64,000 nucleotides of DNA from Struthidea cinerea (taxonomy: Eukaryota; Chordata; Aves; Passeriformes; Corcoracidae): contig VZTI01001766.1 in NCBI GenBank assembly GCA_013397865.1, forward strand, positions 841,839 through 905,838, written 5' to 3'. The notes beneath the pieces are model-generated. The model worked only from the letters and a program-made list of their open reading frames with translations, did not search any database and was not told the DNA's origin. Made by a program: the position numbers and the translations under genes. How positions within the stretch are numbered: position 1 is the first letter of the stretch; every line of letters starts with the position of its first letter. Below are positions 1 through 10,924 of the stretch, piece after piece.

Positions 1-999
1 GCTAATAGCCAGACAGGGCCAGTGCCAGGGGCAGGCAAAATCACTGCCACTGCTGGGAGCAGCAGAAGAGCTGTGACCCAGCTGTTTTGTGTCCTGGTTA
101 GCAGATGTCTCCTTTGCCTGTGGAAAAGCCCTGGAAAGCTCATGCTGCTGCCTCAGAGAGAAAGAGAAAAGGCTGGGGGGCACCAGTGGCTGCCAGAAGT
201 AAGATCCCTCTCGCCTTAGGGGGGGCAGAAACTCTCGTGTGAAGCCTTTGAGCTGCTTCCCTTCATGCAGTGTTGTGCACCCAGGAGTTTTATCAACTCC
301 CCTGATAATCCCTAAATCTGAGAACGATAAAACAGGGCATGCCTCAGACTTACATCTCAGAGCGTTTTGCAAATAAATTGGAGGTTTTTAATAATTCCCT
401 TTAGCACAGGAAGTCAGGTAAAGGAAGGGTTATTTGTCTGACACAGATGATTCTACCAGGCAAAGCTGACTGCAACATTAGTCTTCATTTACAGAGCCAT
501 GAGAGCATCCAGGAGTCGATAGCGGTGTCCATATTCCCATCCTACAGCTAAGAAATAGGATAGTCCATCAGAGTGTTTCTGTGTTTGTACAGCAAGCTGG
601 AAGCATTACCTATTTTTGAGTGTTGCTTATTTTTGGGTGTTGTTTTCAGGGTGGGGGGTAAGGGGAAAGAGTTCATTTATAATAAATCATGCAAGTCCTG
701 ATGTGGTCAGGGCAGAAGTACCTGGTTAACACTCAAAGGTTGTAACCTAGTGCCGGGGTTTTCCTTTTTCTTTGTCCCCCCAGGGCACAACAAAATCTCA
801 AGGGGTGTCAGACATGGGCAGGGCAAACAGCTGATCTTTATTTGCATTTCAGGCGTAGCTCTCCGTGGGTGGGTTTTCCAAAATGTGTCTAAAATTGCAA
901 AGGAACACAAGTGCAGAAAGCTCCTGGGAGCTGTGCTCAACCACTTCCCTCCGCTGGATTGACTTAGCGAGATCAAATACATGTGAACAGGATGAGGGC
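1..999. other. Non-coding stretch, no gene seen
   Basis: I see no convincing exon, RNA gene or repeat in this interval. Short open frames exist on both strands (for example near 707-1003 minus and 750-962 plus), but they overlap each other, lack splice-site support and look like chance. Confidence 0.5.
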
Positions 1000-1255
1000 T
1001 CACAGGTTTAAACTGCTGCTCAGGAAATTCAGGTTAAACGTTGGGAAAAACTTTCTGGCAGTGAGAACAGTTGCATATTAATAGAAATTGCTGTGGGAGG
1101 TTGTGTACCCAGTGCCACTGGAGGCTGTTAAGAACAGGTTAGAAAAACATCTGTCAAGAATGATGTAGGCAGAGTTGGTCCTGGCTTGGGGAAGAATTAT
1201 GAATTAAACGAAGCCCCAAGTTCCCTTTCAGCCCAATTTTCTCTGCTTCTGCAGT
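1000..1255 (+). mobile_element. CR1 LINE fragment, 3' part, sense orientation
   Basis: The segment follows the typical order of the CR1 3' region: a 'caggttaaacgttggg' stretch, a run like 'aaaaactttctggcagtgag', then 'ggaggctgttaagaacag' and 'gcagagttggtcctgg'. It ends with a degenerate version of the tail that reads about 'gttccctttcagcccaa' and then 'ctctgcttctgcag'. CR1 is the dominant LINE family of birds and other sauropsids, and 5'-truncated copies like this one are the rule. The copy is diverged and has no open reading frame, so it is dead. The 5' edge is approximate. Confidence 0.8.
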
Positions 1256-2108
1256 ATTGCATAGTAGTGGTTGACAGATAAATTATAATATTGCCTTTTT
1301 TTTTTTTTTTTCTATTCTAAAGTATATGTTTTGAGTTCTCGCTTCAGTGTAGCACAAATACAGGTTTCAGCCAGGAAAGGTCCGTAAGAAAACAAATCTC
1401 AGAATTATTGAACAGGCAAGCAGGAGCGGTGCACTTTTTTATTTTCCTTTTTTTTCTTTAAGGGAATGAATTTTCAACAGGGGAAAAAAGAGGAAAAAAA
1501 TGAGGCCCCAAAGAAGATGCATCAACTTGGGGATGATGATTGTTATATTAAGAAAATAAATCTAGAGTGTATCGAAAGTTCATACCTTTGGGGAGAAAAG
1601 AGCGGGAAAGAAGAGAAGGAAAAGCACAGATATCATTAGAACAAAACCCTAGAAAAGGAAAAAATCCTAAACAAATTAAATTATACATCTAACAAGCACA
1701 AACAGACATCTTCTTTCAAAAGAGATTTAACCCAATTCTTCAAAGAAACAAAACCCAGCAGTAATTAGTAAGTGCTTTTATCTCTTCTGGATTACAGTAT
1801 CCAATAAAGCTGAATTCCTAGAGGTGATGTTCCTCCTCCCCAAAATATGAATCATTAGGAGATGTTGTGCAAGGCTTTTCCTGCCTCAGCCCAATAGGAT
1901 GCCACCAAAGTCGGGCAGCTTGGGCTGTGCTTATTCTGCATATCAAAAAATCAGCTGTGGCCAGACCCCAAACGCAGAGATGAGAAAAAGAAACTCGGGA
2001 AACTGGGACTTTTCCTTTGATGTTCTATGAGTTATGAATCAGGCCTTAAAATCCTGCTGGTCTCCAGTGTTTTGACACAATACTAAAGTTTTGTAACTTC
2101 TTCTGCAG
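1256..2108. other. Non-coding stretch with poly-T and A-rich runs
   Basis: A poly-T run lies near 1292-1311 and purine/A-rich low-complexity DNA at about 1440-1760. I see no exon in this interval. Confidence 0.5.
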
Positions 2109-2147
2109 AGCGAAGCCGGAGGGTAACGAACGAGGGAAGGAAATGTG
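2109..2147 (+). other. Candidate 39-nt micro-exon
   Basis: A 39-nt segment sits between a pyrimidine-rich acceptor (aacttcttctgcag) and a donor matching the consensus at all six intronic positions (gtgagt). It contains several CpG dinucleotides (cgaag, ccgg, aacgaacgag) in an otherwise CpG-poor, AT-rich setting, which suggests constraint. Two of the three frames are open and one is closed by TAA. The length is a multiple of three, as in many regulated micro-exons. I do not recognise a product, and a chance pairing of splice motifs or a non-coding RNA exon is possible. Confidence 0.3.
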
Positions 2148-4888
2148 GTGAGTAATAAAATTTATATTCTGTTTCTTTGCTTGGGTGCGAGTGCCCCGGC
2201 CACATGCAGCAAAACCAGGCCCTTGTTTACAAAGTGCACGTTGTGCTGTGGCCCAGACAGGTCATTCCATGTGGCTCCAGAGTGCAGACCTGTATCTCGC
2301 ATCCCTTCAAAATGCAAGTGCAGCACTCTCAGGAAGAGGGGGATGCAGATCCCTGTCATAACCCCAAGGCCTGGGAAAAGCTCTTATTTACTCTTTGTGG
2401 AAATTTCATGCCAGGACTAACCCACAAGTGACTTCTGCTTGCCACTGAGCAGCTTTTTTTATGACATGAATAAATATGCTGTAAATCCCTGATGGAAAAC
2501 TCGTCATGTCTCACACAGAGATGTGCTCAGGCACCAAGCATTTCAATCTGTGTTTGACTTTTCTTTCTGCCTTTGAAGTTCTCAGAGCATCCCCTGATCC
2601 TGTGAGGGAGATGGGAGGCTGGTGGTCCGGGAGGGATTTGCCCCCAAGTGTGGCCATGGTTTCACCGTGCAGAGACGGGCAGTGAGGGTGGGAAAACCCA
2701 GCTGAGGCGAAGCTTGTGCTCTCTGCCATCCTTTGGAAAGAAAGAACAGAAAAATGAATCATCACAGAAATATAGGTCAGCGTGGAAAAACACAACTCAG
2801 GAAGGTTTTCAAACTACTTCAGAAAAAATGAAGATCAATTCCTGTGCTACTGCCTTTTGACTTTGCAGCCAGGAGACGTGGTACTGGTAACCCAAAATCT
2901 GCATGCTGAGCTGAGTGGATGTTAAGCGCTCAGATAAAGAGGGGCAGACGTTGCCAAAAATTTTCTCCAGCCAATTCTTTCAGCCCAAACATCCTCATTA
3001 CTCTTCTATGGATTCAGACATTTCCCAGTGGGTATCTTCGCTTCCTTTAGTTCCCATGTTTCAAGAGACAAAGTTAATCTGTCTCAGCAGAGGTGCCCAG
3101 GCTCTGCGCTGTCAGCAGGGTTCATATCGGTGCCATTAATCATCTGCTAGTTGCTGCTCTTTCATTTCCTTTTGCTAACTCGTGTTCTCAGCTGTCCTCC
3201 TCTGCTCTGAGGCATACATCTCTCTGCCTGACCTGCACGGGCAGCAGCGAGAGGCAGCTCCAGGCTCCGTGTGGGAAGGGAGACCTGCCGGTCCTGGGGG
3301 GGTTTCGCTGTGCCTGGGATGTGGGGCAGCTCCAGCCATCACAGACCCCTCACCAGGAAATCAGCTCCTGCTGTGGGATGACATTTCAGAACTGAAAAGT
3401 TGTCCCTCGCCCAAGCTCACAGACGTGTCCCCTTTGCTGCTGTGCCAGGTTGCAGCCTCCGGCTGGGGAGCTCCGTGCTCCTGTAAAGCCCAGGAATATC
3501 CTCACCTCCCTATCTTTTTCCCTTGCATAAATACATCCTGTATAACTTGAGGTTTGGGGTGTTTTCGGTCATACATACCAGAGTAAGAAGGCGCATTTAT
3601 TTGGTTCACCACAGCTACGATGCAGTTTCTCTGTAGTCTTTTCCTACATCTTCCTGTTTATACTTCTAATATATTTCCCCTCATTATTGAGATAAATGCT
3701 TGAGATTAAATGAGAAGAAGTCAGCTTGAACAAGCTTATTATTCTTATTACTATTGAGATAAGTCCCTGTCATTAGTAACACAGGTAATTATTAGTAATA
3801 TTGCCACTTGCTGTTTATACACTGCTGTGTGTGCACAGTTCTTTCCAAACAGGTAAAAATTATTGCTCTTATTTCATTACAAAAAAATTCACAGCTCTTT
3901 TCAGGAGGTTTGGCCCCGTCCAGAAAAGCCATAGGTGACAGCAACCTGAGGAGAGGTGGGGTGAGGATGTCCCAGTGGCAACCTGAGCAGCAAAATGGGA
4001 AACAGAGCCAAGAACAGCCCACAGCACACGTAAAATAATGCTCCTTGTGTATTGTAGGTGCATCTCTGCAGCGAGGCAGCTTCCAGCCAGAGGAGCCCAT
4101 ACACATAACAGTTATGTTCTTCACTGTCACAAATTATTTGAGCCATTATTAGGGTTCACACAGTGTCCTGGGTTGTGCATGGAGGCAGCCAGGACAACCA
4201 CAGCTCCTGGTCCTGCAATTACTCTGTCTGGAATGGAGTGGTTGTCTCAAGTGCCTGGGATTTTTAAATTTATTTATTTATTTATATTTCTACTTTATTT
4301 AAGCATTGTGGTATCGATCTGATACATTTATCGACCAAAGTGGCATTACTTTTGCAACAGAAAAAATCCCCAGGTCTCATTTAACTGTGTCTGAAAAGTA
4401 AAGTGGGTAAATCAAAAATGTGTACAGAATAAAGGCCGTGAAGGCAAAGGTAGAGTGTTGAGGTTTAGTGACAGGATGTGTCTGTCTGTTGTATCTACTT
4501 TAACTACCCTTCAAAATTAAAAGGTAGAGAGCCTAAAAATAAATTACTAAAAGCCTTTTCTTATTCCTAGGCCGACTTCAGAGAGGCAGGAATTTTGCTC
4601 AGACTACAGGCAGTGCTATGTTGCTGAACTGCATCAGGAGCTCCCTTGTTCTTAGTCCAAAACTGATCTCAGAAGCTCAGACCAAGCCAGGTTAAGCCTC
4701 CCCAAGTCCAGCATTCCTCTGATGAAGCTGAAGTCCTGGTGAGTGGTCACTTCCTGGGCAATGAGATGCTGAGCAGTGGGACCAGGTGCTGCCTCTCTTT
4801 GTCCCATTGCCACACTTGTTCCATCAGCTGCAGAAGCAGCACTCCTGACACTGCTGCAGCACAGAGAATGCTCTCCCCTAATTGCCAG
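2148..4888. other. Non-coding stretch
   Basis: No supported gene. The interval includes a GC-richer patch at about 3200-3500 with overlapping open frames in more than one reading frame, which I read as chance. A short (TTTA)n tract lies near 4266-4286. Confidence 0.45.
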
Positions 4889-4953
4889 GAACATGGCTTT
4901 AAGGAGTTACAGCTTCCTGGAATGATGTGAAAAATGAACCGTTTAGGGCACAG
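4889..4953 (+). ncRNA. Candidate non-coding exon (65 nt)
   Basis: The segment follows an acceptor-like sequence (ctctcccctaattgccag) and ends at a full-consensus donor (CAG|gtgagt). All three frames contain stops, so if it is spliced it is a UTR or long non-coding RNA exon. There is no partner exon I can tie to it. Chance is a serious alternative. Confidence 0.2.
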
Positions 4954-7900
4954 GTGAGTAACAGGCAATCGCAGGCTGGAGCATCTTTAATCACTTTCAA
5001 TTTTAAGTACACTTTTGAAGAGCGTGGCTCATTATTACCTGGCAGATCATGACGGAGTTCTGCATTTCTGGCAGCCCAGATCACAAACAAAAACAAGAGT
5101 TTTGCCTACAGGGTGTACTGGTTGGCAATTTCTTCCCCCAGAATGACCAATGGCCAACACATTGTCAGCCAAGGTGATATTTCTGCCTGAAACTTTGGAA
5201 GGGAAGAAGCCACGCCACCTGTCTGGAGTGGGGGGGAGGGATGAGCCATGCTCCAGCCACAGGCAGATGCCATCATCCTGCACTGCAGCTTCCTGGGAGG
5301 AATGTCTGGAGCAGCAGGACATGCACAGCCGTGAGTACCGCACTCCAACCAGCCCAAAATAGCTGAAGCCGTGTTATTATCCCCATTCTTACCGTGCATC
5401 TGCAAATGCCCTAAATTCATTACCAGCATGTTGATGGAAACGGTTTTCCTCCCAATTAAAATATTTCCTAATGCATTTTCCCATTGTATGCTCGAGACGT
5501 TTCTTGCCAGCAAGTGGAGTTATCTTCTCCCTGCTCTTGTGGCAGCGGAAGCCTGGAGGGGAAGGGCAGGCACTGGCAGGGCACAGGGATGTGCATCTCA
5601 CCCCCCATATCCCACATGTCCAGGCATTACACACTGCAGTGACCTCCTGGGGAGCAAAGCGAGAGACGGCAGCCCAGGAATCGGACAAATTAGAGGTTTT
5701 TAAATAGGAGTTCTGCTTCTGGAGCAGGGAAGGACAGTGTTTAAAGGACTCCCTGCACCCTCAGGAACCTGGCCATGTATATGATTGGCATTTGCACTGC
5801 TAATAAGACCATTTCTATTATAATGAGCTCATTACTATTTTTACTACTATTGTATTTTGTATGTTTCACAAATCACGCAGGGAGCTGCTTTTTATTTCTA
5901 CTTTCTCTTTCTACCTTGGAAACTCTCAGGGCAGTCCCAGTGGCTGCATAACACAGAAGAATGAATTAACCCCTGTGGCGAGACCGAGAGGGAGTGGCTG
6001 CTCCTAACTGGTCATAGCAGGAGAGGGAGAGAAAGCAGGGGATGGAGTCGTGGCTGGAAACTAATTCAGTGAGGAGTTCCCATGCTGCGCTCAAACCCAG
6101 TGACAAGATGTTTTTATGAATGTATCTCCCATTCAGGAATGCCTGCACAAAATTAGCCTGCTCCTGAGGGAGCACTTGGCATATAGATTATGCTCTTTGT
6201 CAACATTTTCTTCCAAATATTGATTTGGATCAGATTTTGTTTCTCTGCTATTTTGCAGTATTTTGCTTTAATAAGTTTTGGATATGCCGAAACAAAGACA
6301 TTTTGGCTTTGTAGTAATGCTCAAGTTTCCAGTGTTGCTCAACTGGTCTGATTCACATCCCTTGAGATGCTCCTTTCCTTTCTCAAGTTCCAAACATATG
6401 TTCAGTAGGACAGACCCCAGAGACAGATCTCGCTGGCTTCCAATGATTCTGTTGGCTTGGATCACTTTGGCTTCAGCTCCTCACCATCAGCAATTCCAGC
6501 TGGCTCCCCAGTAGCCACTGCCTCAGCTCTAACTCTCAGTGAATGGCCAACACCCTGGAAATCATCCCCTGCTAAATTTCAGGCTACTTGGCTTCAACCG
6601 TGCACCACGAGATACAGCTCAGAGAGAGAGGATTGAAAGGGGCAACTCCGCCCCTTTGGAAGCTTCCAGAAACCTCTGGAAGTGAAAATGAACCTTAAAT
6701 GAAAATCAGCAGCTGGAAAATCACATTGCCCTATCATGTGGCTGCCACCAATAGGTGTGAGCAGAGCGGTTCCTGATGGAGCAGAGAAGACATCAGGATG
6801 CACAGATACAGAGGGGGTTTAGCACTCTGAACTCGTGCTGAAGGCTGTCATTCCACTGACTCCACTGAGAGAGGACAAACCTGTGGATTTGTATCACGTT
6901 GGATGTCATTGACCAGGTCCGGTCAGGCCTGGTCCTCTGCAGGACCAGGATGGTTTAACCCCACCAGACAGGTGAGAGGTGTCCAGGGTGGGAATGGCCA
7001 TCTGCCAGACTGCATTCCTCATCTGCATATCACACCTTTGCCTTGGCCAGCAGCAAGGAGGAAGGCTGTGCTTGAATTTTTCTGTTCCTGGCGACTCCAG
7101 ACCCACTGTTTTTCTCACCTGTACAATTCAGACATATCCTGAAGTCATGTGTGAAGTCCAACAATTGCTTAAGAAAACTAATTTCCACCAAAGGACAAAA
7201 AAACCCCGTAAATGTGTGAGTACATCTGCCTGTTGTTGGAGCTACCAAGCTGCATTTTGAATTTTGGGTCTGTTATTTTGTTAGTTTGACGCTGTAGCTC
7301 TCTGACAAGCTCCTTCTGTCTCACTCATCTCCTCTGTGTCCTCTGGCTGCTGAGGCATCATCACTCTTTCAAGCCCAGGGTTAGGGCAGGCCTGCTTTTA
7401 ATACTCTGCAGACTTTGGTGGCATCTGGCAGTAGTACTGCCAGCTGTTGCAGAGAAGATGAAGAAGAAAGGAAGACATCAACATACTTAAAAAAATAAAT
7501 AAATAAAACCAAGCAACTGGGTGTGTTCAAAGACTCTTTCTCACAAATTCATATTGAAGAAAAATTTGGATAAAAAACTTCTGTCTTTTCAGATGAACCT
7601 TTTCCTGCCTTTTTTGAATAGGTCGACAAGAGCAGAGGAGAAAGAAATAATAAATATGCAGAAAGACAGAAAGCAGGCTGCCTCTCCTTCAGGAATTCAG
7701 TAATTACTTAAGTGAACCTGAAGTTTGTTTTTCCCAGCATCTCAGAAATATCTCTGTGTCATTCTCTTGTGAGCTTTGTACTGCATTGATACTTTATGTT
7801 TAATAACATGTGGAGTGAAAGAGGAGAATTAACAAGAGTTTTGCTTCTGGCAAGATTATCTACAGAACCTGCCTTTGGCTGGATGTCACAAGTGTCTTTT

Positions 7901-8974
7901 CTGCAGGTGTCTGTGGGTGCCTTGGGGTTTGTGACAAACTGCTCTGGGATTTGAGGTCCTGCTGCACAAACCAACAGGATCAGCTGAGACCAGTCCCTTC
8001 CTTAGGAAATTGTACAAAGGGATAGGAAAGAGAAGGAAGCAAACTGGGACTCTTTCAACTGGTGCCATGCAACCAAATCCCAAGGGAATTCCTCCAAAAC
8101 TAATGCAAATCATCATCTCTCCACAGAGCTGCGACAAGTTTCAGGAGAAGCCTTTTCCCTTTCAGCTGCTCTCAGCTTCCACTCTTGTGGACAGGAAGAG
8201 CTAATCAGGGTTTTAACATCAGAGTTAACTTACCTCAGTGTTGGTCATTAGACTCCTTCACCTTAAACTTGAATTGGAAATGGGTATGGAGCACTTGCCA
8301 TGCCTCTCAAAATCTGACCCCGAGTAAAAATCTGCAGCTGCTCTTCAGACATTTGCTTTGGAGATCCCTCATCAAAGATTTTCCCCGGTTTTAACATTGG
8401 CATCTTTATCTGGAATAAGCTGAAGACAGTAAAAATGCCCCAATTTCAAATTCTTCAGGTAACTCCCTCTCTTTGTTTTCACTTTGCTATTAAACACAGA
8501 CAGAATTAGAGTAGGGGAAAAGAAAGCAATCCAAGTTGGAAGGTTTGGCCTTTCAAGGAAGATTAAATGTTGTTTACCTGCAGGCCTGCCAACTGTTCCA
8601 CATTCAAAGGTCTGTGGGAATCACTGAGACTTTGGGGCTAGAAAGGTCAAATTCCCTTTACCAGGAAAATAGATGGCATCATGTGCAGATCCCTTGCATG
8701 AGAAGTTTGCTTTAGCCTTCATTTTCCTGGGACAGGAAAGGAAAGGATTTTGCATGTGGCCCTGAGAAAGCCCAGCAGGATCAGAGACTACAAAGATCAA
8801 GATTCTCCTCCCATCAAGGCAAGAAGGAAACTTCTCTTCAGTTTTATGGCGAAAAAAAAAAATCTCATTTTCTCTCCTTATTGCCCTGGAATGGAGAATT
8901 TCCTACTCTTTTCACAGGTGTTTTTGACTAGATAAACAACCCATCTTTTTCCCTCCTGCAATCCCATTGGTGAG
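4954..8974. other. Non-coding stretch
   Basis: No supported gene. A small perfect stem (cttccaga / tctggaag, four-base loop) lies near 6663-6682. A minus-strand donor-like site (CAG|gtgaga) occurs near 7116, but the exon it would close is short and unsupported. Confidence 0.45.
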
Positions 8975-9199
8975 CTTCATTTGGCCAAGCAGGAGTTCAA
9001 GGTGTACCACGAGGCTCAGAGGGAGGAAAAGTGCAAGAAATCCTTCCAGGAAAGAGAAAGCAAGCAACAGGACTTCATCCAAGGAATCCCTGAATCCAGA
9101 AAACAGATGGTGATTCAGTTCTGTAGCAGCTCATCTGAAGGATGTAAAAATGAAATTTTTTCCAGGAAAACCTTCATGCTAGCAGCATGGAAATTCAAG
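8975..9199 (+). CDS. Candidate internal coding exon, 75 codons, unknown protein
   Basis: An open frame runs through 225 nt with phase 0 at both ends. It follows a pyrimidine-rich stretch (catctttttccctcctgc) ending in an AG at 8973-8974 and stops at an AAG|gtagga donor. The first 48 or so codons have a strongly G/C-biased third position (about two thirds by hand count, against a background near 43%). The predicted peptide is rich in Lys, Glu and Gln and looks helical in its first half (for example AKQEFKVYHEAQREEKCKK), then Ser/Cys-containing. There is no ATG near the start, so it would be an internal exon. The second half has no third-position bias, I do not recognise the family, and no partner exon was found. 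Confidence 0.33.
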
Positions 9200-10249
9200 G
9201 TAGGATACAGCAATATATTTGACTGGTTGTTTACTTGTGACTCAGTTCCAGACTCTTTCAAAAGTAATTAATGTGGAGTGCACATGAAACCGTGTTTGTT
9301 TCCTGCCATGAGACACACAGGGCAAGCTCTTTGTCCTTCAGCTCCTTGGCCACGGGAATTCTGCAGTTTTCAACAGATGTGGATCTCAACTGCACATTTC
9401 AGCCCTTCACTGCCCTTCCCCTGCCTTCTCAATCCACCAGAGCCAGTAAAGCCTTGTGGAATGTGACCAACATTTAAAACCGAGCTGGGTGTTTCACAGG
9501 CTTCCTCCTGGCTGTGAGCAGGATTTCAGTTCAATTAAGAATAGACCCCCTCCCACTGACTTGGTTCCACAGCCTAATTCAAGTTTTAACCCTGTGATGC
9601 TGATGCCCTGTATCTTCTGGCTGATTTGGGGCTTCTGGGGTAATGTGTTTCTTCAAAGAGAGTAGATTTAATCTATAGATCCAAACTGGGATTACTGAAA
9701 AAGGTCACACATGCAGCCCCTCAGCCCTGCTCCTCCTCACAGTTTCTCATTTAATTTCAACATCACTAAAGCCTGAATTTTAATATTATTTGTTATATTT
9801 AGGGCAGATGACCTACCCAGTCAGAATAAGAGATTAGAAATTCATTTTTTAAGGCATTATGCAAAAACATAGAAAAAATTTGACCTTGGCTCAAGCACTC
9901 TGAGACCACTTGTGTGTAATTTAAAAATCAGGACAAGAATCTGAAGAGAAGAAAATGCAATAATGCCAGCAAAGATCTTTGTGGTTTAATTTATTCTTTT
10001 TTTCCCCTGCATGAGAGCTTCTGTACACAGAAACCTTGAGACAGGGGCTGGCTCCTTTGTGAATTCAGGTATTTGTACCAAACAAGATTACCCAGGAGCA
10101 GTAAGAATGACCCTGGCTGTTGTATGCTGCTGGAAACCTTTCAGATGGATAAGGACACAGTCAGTAATTACAAGGGAGGAAGACCACATGGCTTAAAGTG
10201 ACCAGTTAGGAATCAACTCCTGCTGTGAAAATTTTTGTCCTTGTTTTAC
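9200..10249. other. Non-coding stretch
   Basis: Nothing convincing seen. It is AT-rich, with no repeat family recognised. Confidence 0.45.
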
Positions 10250-10720
10250 AGCATGTGTGGAGAAATGAAAAGCGTGCGTATAAAAATCAGCATTGCTTTG
10301 TAAATAGAAAAAACCAAAGTTCTTTCAAAAATGAATAATGTAGCCAGCATGGTATGAAAGCCCACTGTTTTAAAATAATACCTAATTTAATTGCATCAAT
10401 CTTTTAAAATAATTAAGAATGTGAGAGTAATCAGTTTTCCTTTCATTGCAGACCTTTTTGTGTGCGTTCTGAAAACATTTTTTATCTGGTTTGCTCCCAC
10501 AGCTTCGGCTTTAAAGGTCGTTGTGTTTTATCAAGATATCATTTCGTGATGACTTTTTTATTATTCTCAGCGGCACTAACAGCATGCCGTGGCTGATCTT
10601 TCTTCAGAAACAGTAAAGGAAGTATGTGATTTATCCATATAACCTAAAAATAAAGGATATTCCTCTTGAATTTTAATGTAGCGCTAATTAGCTGAGAGTT
10701 TTTGCATATGTATTTAGAAC
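10250..10720. promoter_or_regulatory. AT-rich block resembling a conserved non-coding element
   Basis: Sequence texture is that of vertebrate enhancer-type conserved DNA: long AT-rich runs with homeodomain-type cores (taattaag, ctaattagc), a TTTATTG-type run, and isolated CpGs kept in AT-rich context (gtgcgta, ttcgtga, gcgctaatta). No open frame or repeat explains it. Conservation cannot be checked here, so this is inference only. Confidence 0.25.
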
Positions 10721-10765
10721 ACAAGGAACAGCTCTGGCCTTCTGTGTTGATTTTGTTACTGAGTT

Positions 10766-10924
10766 TCAGGAAATTAAACAACTCAACCTCAGAAAAAGAG
10801 GAAAGCTGAATGCAATAAAAGCTGTAGCAACTGAAACTGTGATTTTAGAATTCAGTGAGACAGAGAATGGCACTGACACATCGCTGAGAGTCGGAGCCCG
10901 GATTTCTCCTCGAGAGCTGCACAC
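10766..10924 (-). CDS. Possible alternative terminal exon with hydrophobic tail
   Basis: On the minus strand a strong acceptor (tttctgtgttgtcttttcag) opens a CpG-containing segment. Read in phase 0, it is open for 52 codons to a TGA. It begins VCSSRGEIRAP and carries a hydrophobic run near its end (ITVSVATAFIAF). Phase 0 matches the end of the 103-nt exon at 16318-16420, so it could be an alternative last exon of the membrane-protein candidate upstream. The other two frames also stay open for 23 to 25 codons, so the coding frame is not certain, and it may be only a UTR or chance. Confidence 0.22.
   Translation of the reverse strand: MCSSRGEIRAPTLSDVSVPFSVSLNSKITVSVATAFIAFSFPLFLRLSCLIS

Noticed and set aside
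7030..7248. Minus-strand frame with a CAG|gtgaga donor near 7116
   Set aside because: Open stretch is short, acceptor choice is ambiguous and the peptide is not recognisable.
10547..10595. TGATGA followed by CTGA, resembling C/D snoRNA boxes
   Set aside because: Spacing is short and the flanks cannot form the closing stem.
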